A program made the translations under genes and the position numbers. Positions 11,077 to 21,860 of a stretch of 64,000 nt of DNA are shown here, one piece after another. The notes under the pieces were generated by a model. It ran no database searches, was not told the DNA's origin, and was given only the letters and a program-made list of their open reading frames with translations. This DNA is from Vesta saturnalis (Eukaryota; Arthropoda; Insecta; Coleoptera; Lampyridae). The stretch is from NCBI GenBank assembly GCA_036346205.1, contig JARFJB010000107.1:1-64000 (forward strand), given 5' to 3'. Every line of letters begins with the position of its first letter. Positions within the stretch are counted from its first letter, which is position 1.

Positions 11077-11588
11077 GTCTGTGGTGTGTGGTGTGTGGTG
11101 CGTGTTATGTGGTGTGTGTGTGTGTGTGTGTGTGTGTGTGGTGTGGTGTGGTGTGTGGAGGGTGGTGTGTGGTGCGTGGTGTGTGGTGTGTGTATGAGTG
11201 TGTGCGGGCGTGCGTGCTTGCGTGCGGGCGTGCGTGCCTTTGTGCGTGCATGCTAGCGCGCGCCTGCGTGCGTGCGGGTGAACTAACGGACCGACGAGCG
11301 GGCGGCGTGCGTACGTGCGTGCGTACGAGCGTGCGTGCGGGCGGGCGTGCGTGAGTGCATGCGAGCATGCGTGCGTGTGTGTCTGCGTGCGGGCGTACGA
11401 GCGTGCGTGCATGACTACGTGCTTGCGGGCGGGCGAAAGGGCGGGCGGGCAGTCGTGTGTGCGTACGTGCGTGTCTGCGTGCGTGCGTGCGTGTGTTTGT
11501 GTGTTTGTGTGTGTGTGTGTGTGAGTATCTACACGCGCGCGCGCGGTGTGTGTGTGTGTGTGTCTGTGTATGTCTGTGTGGTTGTATG
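10380..11588. repeat. 1.2-kb TG/CG-rich simple-sequence block
   Basis: Almost pure alternating purine-pyrimidine sequence on the plus strand. Subregions are GTGCGT (10640-10860), GTGTGGT (10861-11190), (GT)n (near 10555, 10990, 11035 and 11110) and GTGCGTGCGGGC (11195-11480). The many long open frames here (His/Thr/Arg-rich on the minus strand, Cys/Val-rich on the plus) arise from the repeat and are not genes. Its right edge joins a reversed CA-tail repeat, so this is probably a greatly expanded tail of that element. It is a candidate for Z-DNA and length instability. Confidence 0.95.
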
Positions 11589-11589
11589 T

Positions 11590-11880
11590 TAACTTCAGAC
11601 CGAAAACACCTACGTACTTGAAGTGTTGTATTTAAGCTTATTTTTATTTTGCTTGGAGCTGATTAGGTTTTGGCGGCGAAGGGGGGAGGGGGTATTACGT
11701 TTTGTTTTTATCAAATATTTCTAAAATATCTGCATGTTTCAAAGATAAAGATACCTAGATATAGACTGTAAATATAGAGACTAATTATGTTCTATGCAAT
11801 TTTCTGATACGACGCGTAATTTACAAGCAAAAATTCCTAAGGTAAATTTATGTAACGAACTTGCTTATCAAGTGAAAGTG
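11590..11880 (-). repeat. CA-tail repeat copy, reversed
   Basis: On the minus strand this reads AGAAATATTTGATAAAAAC, then ...GTACGTAGGTGTTTTCG, the same order as 7040-7200 and 15820-15930. The tail then continues leftwards as the CA/CG block at 10380-11588. Confidence 0.75.
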
Positions 11881-12019
11881 AAAGTTATGAAATTTTAATG
11901 ACTTCTAATTAGGTTAAAGGTCCTTGATCGTCATTAATCATTAGAATTTATTTGTTTTTGAAGATCTCTAAACTTTCATAAGAACCAAGTTCGTGCTTAT
12001 CACTAACCTGTTTGATTAA

Positions 12020-12720
12020 GAATACCTTATCTACTACATGACTTTTTTCAAACATATGTTGGGTTACGGCAGACTCGTCCTAACGTTTGTATTTTATATG
12101 AGCTAAATGTTCTTTAAAGCGAATTTTGAAAGATGGTTTAGTTTACCCCACATATATCTGTTTGTTTACAATTAATTTTATAAATTTCCGACCTATCCTG
12201 TTTATCTACTTGATCTTTTGGATTGCCTAAAAGTGCTTGTAAACCATTATCTAAAGTAGTGGCTGTTTTCAAATTAATTTTGGTAAAGATTTTAGATAAC
12301 CTTTATATAAGCAGGGTAGTTTGGTAATTTTACATACTTTGTATTTGTTCACTAACGTTACCTAATGTAGTTACATTCTTAACCCTCCTATATGTTCTTT
12401 TCCTAACTATATTCATAACCTCTTCATCTGAAAACCTATTGCATGCAGCAATTTATTTAATAGTGCGCGATTCTTTATTATAATTTTGAACTGAAAGAGG
12501 AAAATTCAGCAATCTATGATAATAGAATAAACGCGAGGTTATGCTGTCTGCAGATTTGAGTAATTGGTTATAAATCTTTTAGTGCTGGTTTCCTTAGGAT
12601 AAATGTCTATATCTAGTTAACTACCGTTTCTTGTTACCAGAGTAGCAAGGAACGAGAGACAAACACCGGCCTCTATCTCAAAGGTAAATTTGACTGTAGG
12701 AAATTTAGATTAAATTGATT
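12020..12720 (-). pseudogene. Penelope-like element, RT tail plus GIY-YIG remnant
   Basis: Minus-strand translation gives, in order: KFTFEIEAG, SFLATLVTRNGS, LDIDIYPKETSTKRFITN (reverse transcriptase thumb region), YSIIIDC.IFLFQF, SRTIK.IAACNRFSDEEV, MNIVRKRTYRRVKN, LSKIFTKINLKTATT, LQALLGNPKDQVDKQDRSE, then IYKINCKQTDIC. In this family, typically called Penelope-like, the reverse transcriptase is followed by a GIY-YIG endonuclease whose first motif is GIYKI.C. Here GIY is EIY and the YIG part is degenerate. Several stops and frameshifts are present. A full element would extend right of 12720, where I see little more. Confidence 0.75.
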
Positions 12721-13270
12721 CAAATAAACAGAAATTGTTGCTGGTAAATTGCAATGAGTTTTCTTTGTTTGAAATGGCATGATTCAATAATATGATTATG
12801 TTCTTATCTAATATTATTCATAAATAAGAATGGAGTAAAATATCAGACTATTAGCTTTCTTTATTTTCCTAATTAACAGTTACATAGCCCAATCAATTTA
12901 ATTTTTTGTTCGACAGTAAAAACGTAATATCATGTTTGCTGTTTTTCGATAATTGCATAATTTGAATTATTCGCTCTAGAATTTAATTGCTTTTCACCCA
13001 TATGTATGTAAATCCACGAAAAGTACGTCTCTTACTTCAACCAGTCTTTGAAATGGACTAATTAATCCAAATTAATGCTTAGCCGAATATTTTTAATTTG
13101 AAACAAAATTATTTGCATTATTATCTTCATCAGATCCAGGAAGAAGAATACCAATCCAGACGCGCTTAATTACGAATCGGCCTTCCCGATAATGGAGATC
13201 CTAGGAATACACTACAGTCTAGGAGCAACAAATCACTCAGTGCATGTCATAGGTACGAATATGATGCGCA
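12720..13270. other. no gene seen
   Basis: AT-rich. The part next to 12720 may still belong to the Penelope-like element, but I cannot read a protein in it. Confidence 0.5.
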
Positions 13271-13273
13271 AGC

Positions 13274-14262
13274 TTTTTTTTTCTTTTTTTTTGTTCTTTA
13301 ATAATTGTCGTCCTGAACAGGATAAGTTTAGCCTAACGTCCGAATGCTCTGAGAAACACTAAGAAGAATTAATAAAACGATAATTGAATCGCCAATCGCC
13401 TATTCACGGCTACCTTAAATTTTTTCATATCATGGGTGAGAGGAACACTGGAACCAGGAAGATCATTCCAGAGTACAGAAACCGTGCACAAGAATATGGA
13501 TTTCGGCCGTTTTTTTACAGCAAGTGGAGATTTTTACAACAAATTGATGATTTGAATGTGAAAATCGAGTATTCCTAACAAAAGTGGTCCAAGATGTCAT
13601 CAAAGAACGTAATTCAGCGGCACAAAAGCCATTGTAATACCGAAAGTACAACGAAGGAATTAAACGATTTTTCTATGCTCAAAGGACTGTATGTCAGACG
13701 TGCTGGACGGGTCATTTATAAGCTTAAACGCTATTATTTGAATACGATCAGCGATATCGAGAGCGCACTGAGGAACACCAACTGAGAAGTGAGAATTGTA
13801 TTCTAGATAAGGTCCAATTTGGGCCTTATACAGCAAAGAGAGTTGTGGAGAGGTAAAATAGTGCTTATATAAGTACAAAAAGCCTATTGTACGAGCAGCT
13901 GCTTAGTAGTTGACCCAAGATGGTCAACCAATTATACATTTAAAGATAGTCATTCCCAACACAGTAATGTGTCGATTTTTTTGGTGGGCCCAAGGCTACA
14001 CTGAATTTTGTTAACGTTAAGTTTAACTAGATTATTACTCCCTATTCCAAGATACGGTGAGTATCTTTGTTGATTGGAATGACCATTTAAGCTTTAATGT
14101 CTTGATTTGAGATAGATACTATTATGAGTAGACTGAGATGATCTGCAATGCAGGCTGCTGTCCTCATCAAATCAATTAGGTTAGTCGAAAAGATAAAATC
14201 ATGAATAGCAGAAAAAGTGTAGGAGCTGTAACTGATCCCTGTGGCACGCCCGCGTTACTATC
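13274..14262 (-). pseudogene. jockey/R1-like LINE ORF2 fragment
   Basis: Read on the minus strand: GVPQGSVTAPTLF (reverse transcriptase motif), then a degenerate stretch, AAARTIGFLYLYKHYFTSP, LSLLYKAQIGPYLEYNSH, VPQCALDIADR, LINDPSSTSDIQSFEHR, YFRYYNGFCAAELRS and NTRFSHSNHQFVVK. The minus-strand 3' end is A-rich (T runs at 13274-13300 on the plus strand). The expected FADD-type palm motif has decayed beyond recognition. It belongs to the same family as 8735-9217, extends further 5', and carries many stops. The plus-strand open frames at 13384-13785 are shadows. Confidence 0.8.
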
Positions 14263-15345
14263 TACTTCTTTTGAAAAAAGTCATCAACTACGACACGCTT
14301 TCGCCTATGCTCAAAACACTGGACACACTATTCATGAGCGTATCAGTTAACTCAAAAGAAGTGAGTTTGGCAAATTATGGGGGTGTCTTCGTTTTTATAA
14401 TTAACAATTACAAGGTTTACCAGTGTTTATTTTGGCCAAGTCAATAATTTCCTGGTGAATTTTGTTAATTGTTCCTACAATGTCAGTATTCTCCTTTTTT
14501 AAACTACTGGCAAGAGACTTGCTAATGAAAAAGTGCATGATTACATGTTTAGCAAGCGATAAACTTGACGATCTAAGGTTGTCTTTACCTAAACATAGAA
14601 ACCATAAATTTTGTGTAGGACTCTACAGCAAGCCAAATTTGATTCCAAACTTTTATCGTTTTAGTGCTGATCTATTGAATGTATAGATGGAATTTTGGAA
14701 ATAGTTATTTGCCCGTGGTTGTATTCGACCCTGGTTTGTGGTTTGCAATGCAACTTTTCATAATGGGTTCCATATATAGTATATAATCTGAAGCACTATT
14801 TTGGGATTAGTAAATTTGTAGGTCTACAAATTTTTGTGAACACATTGTGTTATGCTCCACACCCTGAAGCATCTCCAAGTGAAATACGAATCTTCGTAGT
14901 TTCAACCTTACTACTCTTTCACTTGTATTTACTCGCTCATACCTCCGCAACGTATGTTCATGGTTTTAACCTAATAACTTGAAATATAGTAAAACACAAA
15001 ACAAGACAAATATGAATTATCTCGAAAAAATGAACTAATCTGATTTCCTAGAAGAACTACATCTTCCATACCTTCTACCGCTTCTGAACCTAATGAATAT
15101 GAAAAATATATTTCTCTGCATTTACCTAAAAACAGGACCTACCTTAGTAGCACTCTTAATAATTTAAAAAAAAAACCCTTTGTCTGAAGAATCTCCCAAC
15201 GAAGCAACATCTTGTGGAGTAAAATCGCCCTGGTTCCAACAAATATATTCCATAACTTCCCCATTAGAATCTTCTCCTGGCATATTAGTTAGGTGCTCTA
15301 AAAATTACTTATTAGATTAAACCACCAACCCATAAAGTGTAAATT
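14263..15345. other. no gene seen
   Basis: 14263-14700 may be the more decayed upstream part of the LINE (minus-strand fragment DIVGTINKIHQEIIDLAKI), but I cannot place it. 14700-15345 shows no motif. Confidence 0.45.
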
Positions 15346-15349
15346 CATT

Positions 15350-16000
15350 TTGGGATAGCTATGCAACCTCTATTGCAATACGTTCAAAATTAAAACAGAC
15401 AACATTGTAAAAACAATCAGATGGGCGATTAAACTTTCTTGTCAGATAGATGTTAATAGACATCTAAATACTAACTTTAAAAAAATTCCAAAACAGCCCG
15501 GTTGTACAGAAACGTGAATAATACAGTTTAAGGGTTTTAAATCCTACTTAAATAATTTTTAAGGCTTATTTGGCTTTGAATTAAGAAACTTTACAAAGAA
15601 ATATGTAAAGTTAAATTATCTTTAAAGAATATGTCTGCATATCTTCGCAAAAAAATAATCATTATCCAGACATTGCAAAAATTTCAATACGCAAATTCCA
15701 CTTTAGGATTTTTTACCGCCAAATTAGGAATCATATCAAAAAATTGTATAAAACATAAGTAATTTATGATTCTAAGATCTATATGGTAGGAATTTTGTAT
15801 ACTTAAAATATATTTCAGAAATATTTGATAAAAACCAAAAATTGGTTTAAAGCCCCCCCTATCCCCCGTTGGATTTCTTCCAAAATCAGCTTTAGGAGAA
15901 TGAAGTTAGGCTTAAAAGTACGTACCTTTGATTATTCTGGATACTAGTATACATCCACACACGCGCACGCACGTACGCACGCACGCACGACGCACGCATG
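15350..16000 (+). repeat. dispersed CA-tail family, second long copy
   Basis: Collinear with 6596-7290: GCAACCTCTATTGCAATACG, AACATTGTAAAAACAATC, AAAATTCCAAAACAGCCCGG, GGAATCATATCAAAAAATTG, AGAAATATTTGATAAAAACC, then GTACGTACCTTTG, GGATACTAGTATACATCC and an expanded ACGCACGC tail. Confidence 0.8.
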
Positions 16001-16375
16001 CACGCACACACACCCACATACACTCACACACCCACATACCCTCACACACCCACACACACTTACGACTTCTCCGACACCAATTCCCGACACCTCCGGACTA
16101 CTGCACATTCGTGCACCTCCGCACCCGCACATCCGCACCCGTATACAAAGACCAACACACACGTACGCATGCACGCGCGCCTAATATACCCCCATTACAA
16201 TAATACAAATAATGTAAATGGAACTCCCGAAAGAAAATAATGTTTCACTCTTTATCAACTTCATCAATCAATCAATTATGAGCTTTGTTTATTATTATTA
16301 TTATTATTATTAGTATATAAAACTACGTGAGCAGCACGATTTAAGATTATAACCGCATTCGTTTTCAAGAATGCC
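15905..16375 (+). repeat. direct repeat A: CA/CG tail plus trailing block
   Basis: Order: GTACGTACCTTTGAT, GGATACTAGTATACATCC, CA/CACGCA tail, CACCCGTATACAAA, TAATATACCCCCATTACA, AATAATGTAAATGG, (TTA)n at 16288-16313, AAGATTATAACCGCATTCG, TTTTCAAGAATG. The same blocks occur in the same order at 17445-17895, on the other side of the reverse transcriptase fragment. The open frames in the CA tail are artefacts. Confidence 0.85.
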
Positions 16376-16377
16376 AT

Positions 16378-17425
16378 ATACGTTTGCTTCTTAGACTTTG
16401 AGAAGGCCTTCGACAAGGTAAAACACAATAAGCTTATGAATACATTATAGAGCATTAGAATAGATTCAGCAGAAATACTTATAATAGAAAACTTTTATTT
16501 GAAACAGAGGGCGTTTATAAAAGTGGATGGTCGATTGTAAGAGGAGATAGAAATCCAAAGGGAGTAAACCAGGATGTTTCTTTCACCTCTTTTATTCAAC
16601 ATATACTCCAAAAAACAATTTGAGGAGGCAATTGATGGTTTGAGTGAAAGAATATCAATCATTGGGGTAAACATCAATAATATGCGCTACGCTGATGACA
16701 CCGTGCTATTGACTGACTCATCCGAAGGACTTCAGGCTCTTATAGACGGAGTGGATACCATCAGAAAAAATACGTACTTGCCCTAAAGGCCAAGAGGCAG
16801 AAAACAATGATAATTAGCAAGACACACAACATCGATGCCCATTTTAACATCGATCAAAAGAGACTACAAAGTGTAGTTAATTTTATTTATCTTGGATGCC
16901 AACTAAATGAATCTTGGGATCACTCAAAGGAAGTGAAGATAAGAATAGAAAAGGCAAGAAGTACCTTCTTACGAATAAAAATAATCCTATGCAATCGCTG
17001 CTATGTTTACTCCACACTATACTATGGGCTAGAAGCATGGACCCTTACAGATAATACCAGCAAAAGTTTAGCCTTCGAACTTTGGTGCTACCGTCGCTTG
17101 CTAAGAATTTCCTATATACACCACGTAACAATTGAAATAGATCTCCGCCGCATGAATAAAGATAAATAAATTCTCATTACTGTGCGAAAAAGAAAAACGG
17201 CATATTTCGGGCATATCAGGAGATGAAACAAATTTGAACTGTTACAACTGATAATGCAAGCCAAGATAAGTAAAATAGCAAGAGAGGGCAGGACGAAGAC
17301 GCATCTCCTGGTTGAGGAATATAAGGCAATAGACAGGTCTCCCATCAATGGATTTGTTCCGAAGAGCAGTTAACAAAATAATGCAGACCAAGGTGATTGA
17401 CAACGTTCAATGAGACTTAGAGCAC
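16378..17425 (+). pseudogene. non-LTR retrotransposon reverse transcriptase fragment
   Basis: A degenerate endonuclease-reverse transcriptase polyprotein of the RTE/craniofacial-like type. In order: CFLDFEKAFDKVKHNKL (palm A motif), LSPLLFNIYSKKQFEE, ISIIGVNINNMRYADDTVLL (catalytic YADD), VNFIYLGCQLNES, RIEKARSTFLRIK, LYYGLEAWTLT, FELWCYRRLLRISYIHHVT, DLRRMNKDK, then after a stop TVRKRKTAYFGHI, FELLQLIMQAKI and FKSS. At least three frame changes and several stops break it. The N-terminal endonuclease is absent. It is flanked by direct repeats A and B. Confidence 0.85.
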
Positions 17426-17444
17426 GATAAGGAGAAAATGGCAT

Positions 17445-17895
17445 GATTTCAGGAAAAATTAAATCCAGGCACGTACCTTTGATAGTTCTGTAGTTATCGT
17501 GGATACTAACATACATTTATACACACACCGACACCGTCGCGGACGCCGACGCCCGACACCCAGCAACCCCGCATCCCTGCACACCCGCACGCCAGCACAT
17601 TTACACACTCACGCACCCACGCACCGTGCACGCACGCATGCTCATACCCGCACAACTGCACACACCCGTACACCCGTATACAAACATCCGCATATCCGCG
17701 CACGCACACTAACGCTCGCCGCACGTCCAATATACTCCGATTACAGCAATAAACGAAATAATGTAAAGAATAGAACGCCAAAAAGAGAATTATATTTTAT
17801 TATTTATCAATCCACCATGAGCTTTTTTTATTATCATTATCTTAAGACTATGACCACATTAGTTTTTAAGAACGTAGATGTCATGACTCACAAGT
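17445..17895 (+). repeat. direct repeat B: CA/CG tail plus trailing block
   Basis: GCACGTACCTTTGATAGTTC, ATCGTGGATACTAACATACA, a CACCGACACCG-type tail, CACCCGTATACAAACATCCG, CCAATATACTCCGATTACA, AATAATGTAAAG, AAGACTATGACCACATTAG, TTTTTAAGAACG: the same blocks as 15905-16375. It is either the 3' end of the LINE at 16378-17425 or a second insertion of the repeat. Confidence 0.85.
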
Positions 17896-17909
17896 AAATA
17901 TGACGGGTC

Positions 17910-18005
17910 AATGTGACCATACCATTAGATACGATACGAAACGATATGGTAAAAGAGCCGATGAACCATACACAACACGATACAGTATGATATGATATTG
18001 TAACA
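17910..18005. repeat. degenerate ATACG-type simple repeat
   Basis: Runs of ATACGATACGAAACGATATG and ACACGATACAGTATGATATG. Similar patches occur at 20320-20372 (GATGCGATACGATACTATAC) and, less clearly, at 10330-10395. No coding content. Confidence 0.6.
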
Positions 18006-18620
18006 TCCTTTCTCTAGAAGAAATGGGGATTACTTTACTTTTCCTCGGAACTAACTCAATATGTTCTTGTACTTGCAGGATGGGGGGTGGTTCGCTTTTA
18101 TTATATCGGTCTGCCCACTTTGTTAACTTTGCCCACACTGAACCATAGACTGACAATGGTTTGAACGTATATTATTCCTATTTTTATAAGTACCAAATAT
18201 TTCAACTTAACTACATATGTACATGAATTAAATTAACTAATGTTACTTCTAATCTTTACGGGACACAGTGTCCTTAACGGTTCGGAAATGAATGGTCTCG
18301 TGCTGGTACATGGAATGGTCGTGGACTTCCGCTTAGTCTGTCCGCTGGATTTTCTGTGAAAATATCGTTAATAGTGGCGGTTATGTTGGTAAATGGCCCA
18401 CTCTACGTACTACTTCAATTTTAATTTATATAAGTGCTCAGAAGAAACAAGTTATTATTTATGAAGCCGGCCCTGTTCTTTCAGAAGCAGGAAGTTTTAT
18501 AACACCGTTAGTCAATACTGGTCAAGCACAATAACGCGTGTCGTTTGCTCTTTATACCTGTGAAGGCCTTTCAAAATTATCGATATCTTAAAGAAGCATG
18601 TTCGTATATAAACGAAAAAC
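18006..18620. other. no gene recognised
   Basis: A minus-strand frame at 17908-18156 (GSVWAKLTKWADRYNK) resembles no family I know. The rest is non-repetitive and without motifs. Confidence 0.5.
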
Positions 18621-18627
18621 ACGTGTT

Positions 18628-19140
18628 TCAGGTTGCTTTGACAAAATAAAAGCTTCTATGATTTCAGGTATGCTTTGACATAAATAAAAGCTTCTATCAT
18701 CTAATTGTTTGCCAGGTTATTAATTAGAGACCTGACTATAATGTATCTACTTAATTTGGATTGTATTGAATAAGGATATGTTATCGGGAACGCGTACTTA
18801 AACAATCTAATTGTTTACGCCAGGTTATTAATTAGAGACCTTAAGCTTCACTATAATTATCTACATTAATTTGAGGAAATTGTATTGAATACAGGATTTA
18901 TTACTACGGTGACGGACTTAAACAATTTTCCTAATTGTTTAAAACGGAATAAACTAATTTTATTACTTACACAAGATTTATAACTATGGTAACGAACTTA
19001 AATAATAAATTATCCTAATTGTTTAAAACGGAATAAACTAATTTTATTACTTACACCAGATTTATAACTACGGTAACGGACTTTTAACAGTTATCCTAAT
19101 TGTTTAAAACGGAATAAAACTAATGTTATTTCTGGATCTC
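18628..19140 (+). repeat. tandem repeats in three flavours
   Basis: First, two copies of a ~38-bp unit with TGCTTTGACA and AATAAAAGCTTCTAT (18632-18698). Then two copies of a ~110-125-bp unit with CTAATTGTTT and AGGTTATTAATTAGAGACC (18700-18930). Then about two and a half copies of a ~82-bp unit with CCTAATTGTTTAAAACGGAA and GATTTATAACTACGGTAACG (18930-19140). All share CTAATTGTTT as a phase marker, so they probably derive from one ancestral unit. Confidence 0.85.
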
Positions 19141-19840
19141 TCCCGATGGGCTAGTAGTGAGGACGGCGGTGGTTTACGTGTTCTAATTAACACGTATTAC
19201 TTTCACGTTTACACGACTTGCGGAGTTTCTTTTAATGAGCTAGCTGATCAAAATGGGATCTACCTACGGGTGTTTGGTTGCAGTTAATCTGCTGCTTCCT
19301 GCACTTGACCTTTCTGGCCTAGGGTAGGCGTATTTGTGTGAATTAGTGTGCTATGTGTAGGTGGAATACCCTTTACAAGAATCTGGGACTAACCCGTTGC
19401 GCTGTGAAAAGGTGGTTGATAGAATTTGGGCGAGTACCTTTCTATTTCAACGGAGTAAATAAAATATGACGATGGGCTTTCAATCCGGCGTAACATCGTT
19501 CAATCGGCATGTGTGTAAGGTTGTGTATATTGACTTACATGCGTTCAGCCTCAGATTTCAGCAGCTCTAGGTCCCGTTATACGTAGCTGCTGTCCAGATG
19601 GCGGTGTCGAGTTTAATAACTATGACGGCGGTACAGGATAACTACGACGTTGGTGCGTACACGAACGAATCGGCAAGTAGTTAGGCCGTCGACACGAACA
19701 AGTAGTAGTCTCTCTCTGGTAAAGGAAAAAGGAAAAGGCCACGTATTTCATTCCCTCCCTAAGGGGGAGGGCGGTCTGCTCGAGCTTTCCCAGCTCCTTC
19801 AGCAACAATCATGGATTCCCAGCATACATACATTACGTAT
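19140..19840. other. GC-richer stretch, no gene recognised
   Basis: Noticeably richer in G+C than the surroundings. Contains the purine-rich GAAAAAGGAAAAGGCC and AAGGGGGAGGGCGG. The frames at 19620-19859 give no known motif. It may be part of a longer element that includes the SINE-like unit to its right. Confidence 0.5.
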
Positions 19841-20108
19841 ATATGCATGGTGGGATTAAGGATGGGTGCGATCAGGATAGGATCGGAAAGAACGAAATTA
19901 CGGTTCTGAGGGGGGAAATACTACCCCAGCATTCGCCTAAGTAGCCGCACATGGTGTGCATATATGCAGTGACCATGCCGCTACATGTGTAAGAGGAAAC
20001 CCCCTGAAAAAACCTCGTACAAGGTAGATGGTAACGGGAATCGAACACATTACTTCCCGAATGCTAAGCAGGTCATGTTACCACTACGCTACCAGCTCGG
20101 TCTCTCTC
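19840..20108 (-). repeat. tRNA-derived SINE-like unit
   Basis: The minus strand begins with a tRNA-like head: GCTGGTAGCGTAGTGGTAAC (A-box-like), then TGCTTAGCATTCGGG (anticodon-loop-like TTAGCAT), then GTGTTCGATTCCCG (B-box-like). Next come GGTTTTTTCAGGGGGTTTCC, TGGGGTAGTATTTCCCCC and ACCCATCCTTAATCCC. The acceptor arm does not pair, so it is not a working tRNA. A pol III-transcribed SINE is the most likely reading. I found no second copy here. Confidence 0.6.
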
Positions 20109-20109
20109 G

Positions 20110-21784
20110 GGTAGGGCGTCTCGCGGTTTTATAGAGAATTCTCGGAGGCGGAGACGGTTCGTGTGTAGTGGTCTTCAGGTCAGGATTAGCGGTAAGTCCG
20201 GAGGGGACTGTGACGTAGGAAAACTTTCGATGTTTTTGAAATTAACGTGGGAAGGGATACAGCTTCATTATTTTGATTAAAATCTGTGAATATTAATAAT
20301 AAAGGACAATTAGCAATACCAAATGCACCATACGACATGATGCGATACGATACTATACAATACGATGCGATAAACTCAACAATTTATATTATCAAAAAAT
20401 ATTGTGATTTTGAGATTTATTGAAAAGATGTTAGCGATATGCTATTGTAAACCATAGAAGGGGCAACAGCAACTCTTAATAAACAATTTATGTACCAAAG
20501 CAAAACTTTCAAACGATCTTTGGTGTTTTAAATATTTTTAAATCGTTCTTTTGGTTCTAACATTTTTTTTTACAAGTTTAAGTATTTAATTTAAGAAAGA
20601 AGAAATGATTTCGCTTATTTTACGATATTTTAACACTTATGATTAAAACGCAGGCAAGTAAAACCTATGATTAGTTCTGGACAATTTTATTTTATAAATG
20701 CTTCAGTTGTTAGCAACAATCAGTTGCTTTTCAAGGATACTGACAATAGAAACAATACTAATCAATGAACTTATTGCTGCAAATTAACTTTGATCGTTTT
20801 GGCATTTTATAATAAGTGAGAGTCAATTAACTTTAATTATTTGCGAATTTGTAAGTCAAACTTTGAGAAAACTTCATCAAAGGGAAAGTTTTACTTCAAG
20901 TTTATTACCAATACAGTCCGCCAATGAAAACAGGTATTATGTGACTAATTAGAGGTACAATAGATCAATTGATTTGTTGCGAATTAATAAAAAACGTAAT
21001 TAAGTACACAAAGTTATTAATTTGAAAAAACTTTCTGGCAATAAACATTTTCTACATCAAAAAGGTAGGTTGCACGTAGGTGGCACAGAATTTTTAAATT
21101 ATTTACCATTTATTATATAATTCAGTATTCAAGCATCCACCTTTTAATTCAATTTTTTAATAAAATATGTACATGGTGCAGACTTTCTTTGTGTACTCAT
21201 TAAAATGCTTCTGCTCACATGTGCAAATGTTTTCATTCAAAAGAATTTCGGCAAATAAACGTGATGAGTACACGCTAAATTCTGGAAGTTTATTTTATTA
21301 TTTATATAGCTTATTCGAACTTTAAAGGGGAAATCTCAGTATCAGTAATACATTTTTCACTGCAAACTACTAAGTTATAAATTTGGATACTATTCCTGTC
21401 TCATGATAAATTCTCTAAAGGTTCTTCAATTGTAATTGAATGTGACGTTATTTTTTTAGTAGTAAGAATAACCCAAAAATTTAATAAAGTGCAAACATTC
21501 ACTGTTTAAATTCCATTACTTCATTAAATATTACATGAAATTAATAATATATTTATTCTTCTCTACACTTTCAAGTTTCAAGTTGTTTCGCAAGTATAGA
21601 GAAGGAATTCATACATTTTTCTGAAGCTTTTCTTTTTATTATGTACCTATTGCTTTCTCATATTCTCACGTGTAAAGAGAAATCTATGTAATCGGTTTAA
21701 ATTTTCAAAAATTTTTTTGCATTTTCCTACGTTTTATGGCCTAAACAACATGAAAAATACATGTTTAGAAAAAAAAATTGTATC
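20110..21784. other. no gene seen
   Basis: AT-rich. 20320-20372 has an ATACG-type patch like that at 17910. No coding similarity, long repeat or inverted repeat noticed. Confidence 0.55.
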
Positions 21785-21798
21785 TGTGTGCGTGTGCA

Positions 21799-21856
<58 letters not shown>

Positions 21857-21860
21857 CGCA
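21785..21860. repeat. (TG)n microsatellite with (GC)n end
   Basis: About 22 uninterrupted TG units from 21803, followed by GCGCGCGCGC. The short open frames over it are repeat artefacts. Confidence 0.97.

Noticed and set aside
10366..11592. Many long open frames on both strands (His/Thr/Arg-rich and Cys/Val-rich)
   Set aside because: They arise from TG/CG simple repeats, overlap in all frames and match no protein family.
13384..13785. Two plus-strand frames
   Set aside because: Antisense of the minus-strand LINE, which gives clear reverse transcriptase motifs in the expected order.
15928..16240. Open frames over the CA/CACG tails (also 17499-17897 and 21727-21946)
   Set aside because: Simple-repeat translations in repeat tails, not genes.
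17908..18156. 82-codon minus-strand frame (GSVWAKLTKWADRYNK)
   Set aside because: No family recognised; no neighbouring motif to support a gene.
18628..19140. LTR with tandem U3 repeats
   Set aside because: No second LTR copy, no primer-binding site and no retroelement protein nearby.
20030..20105. Second tRNA gene on the minus strand
   Set aside because: A- and B-box-like segments are present, but acceptor and T-arm pairing fail; better read as a SINE head.
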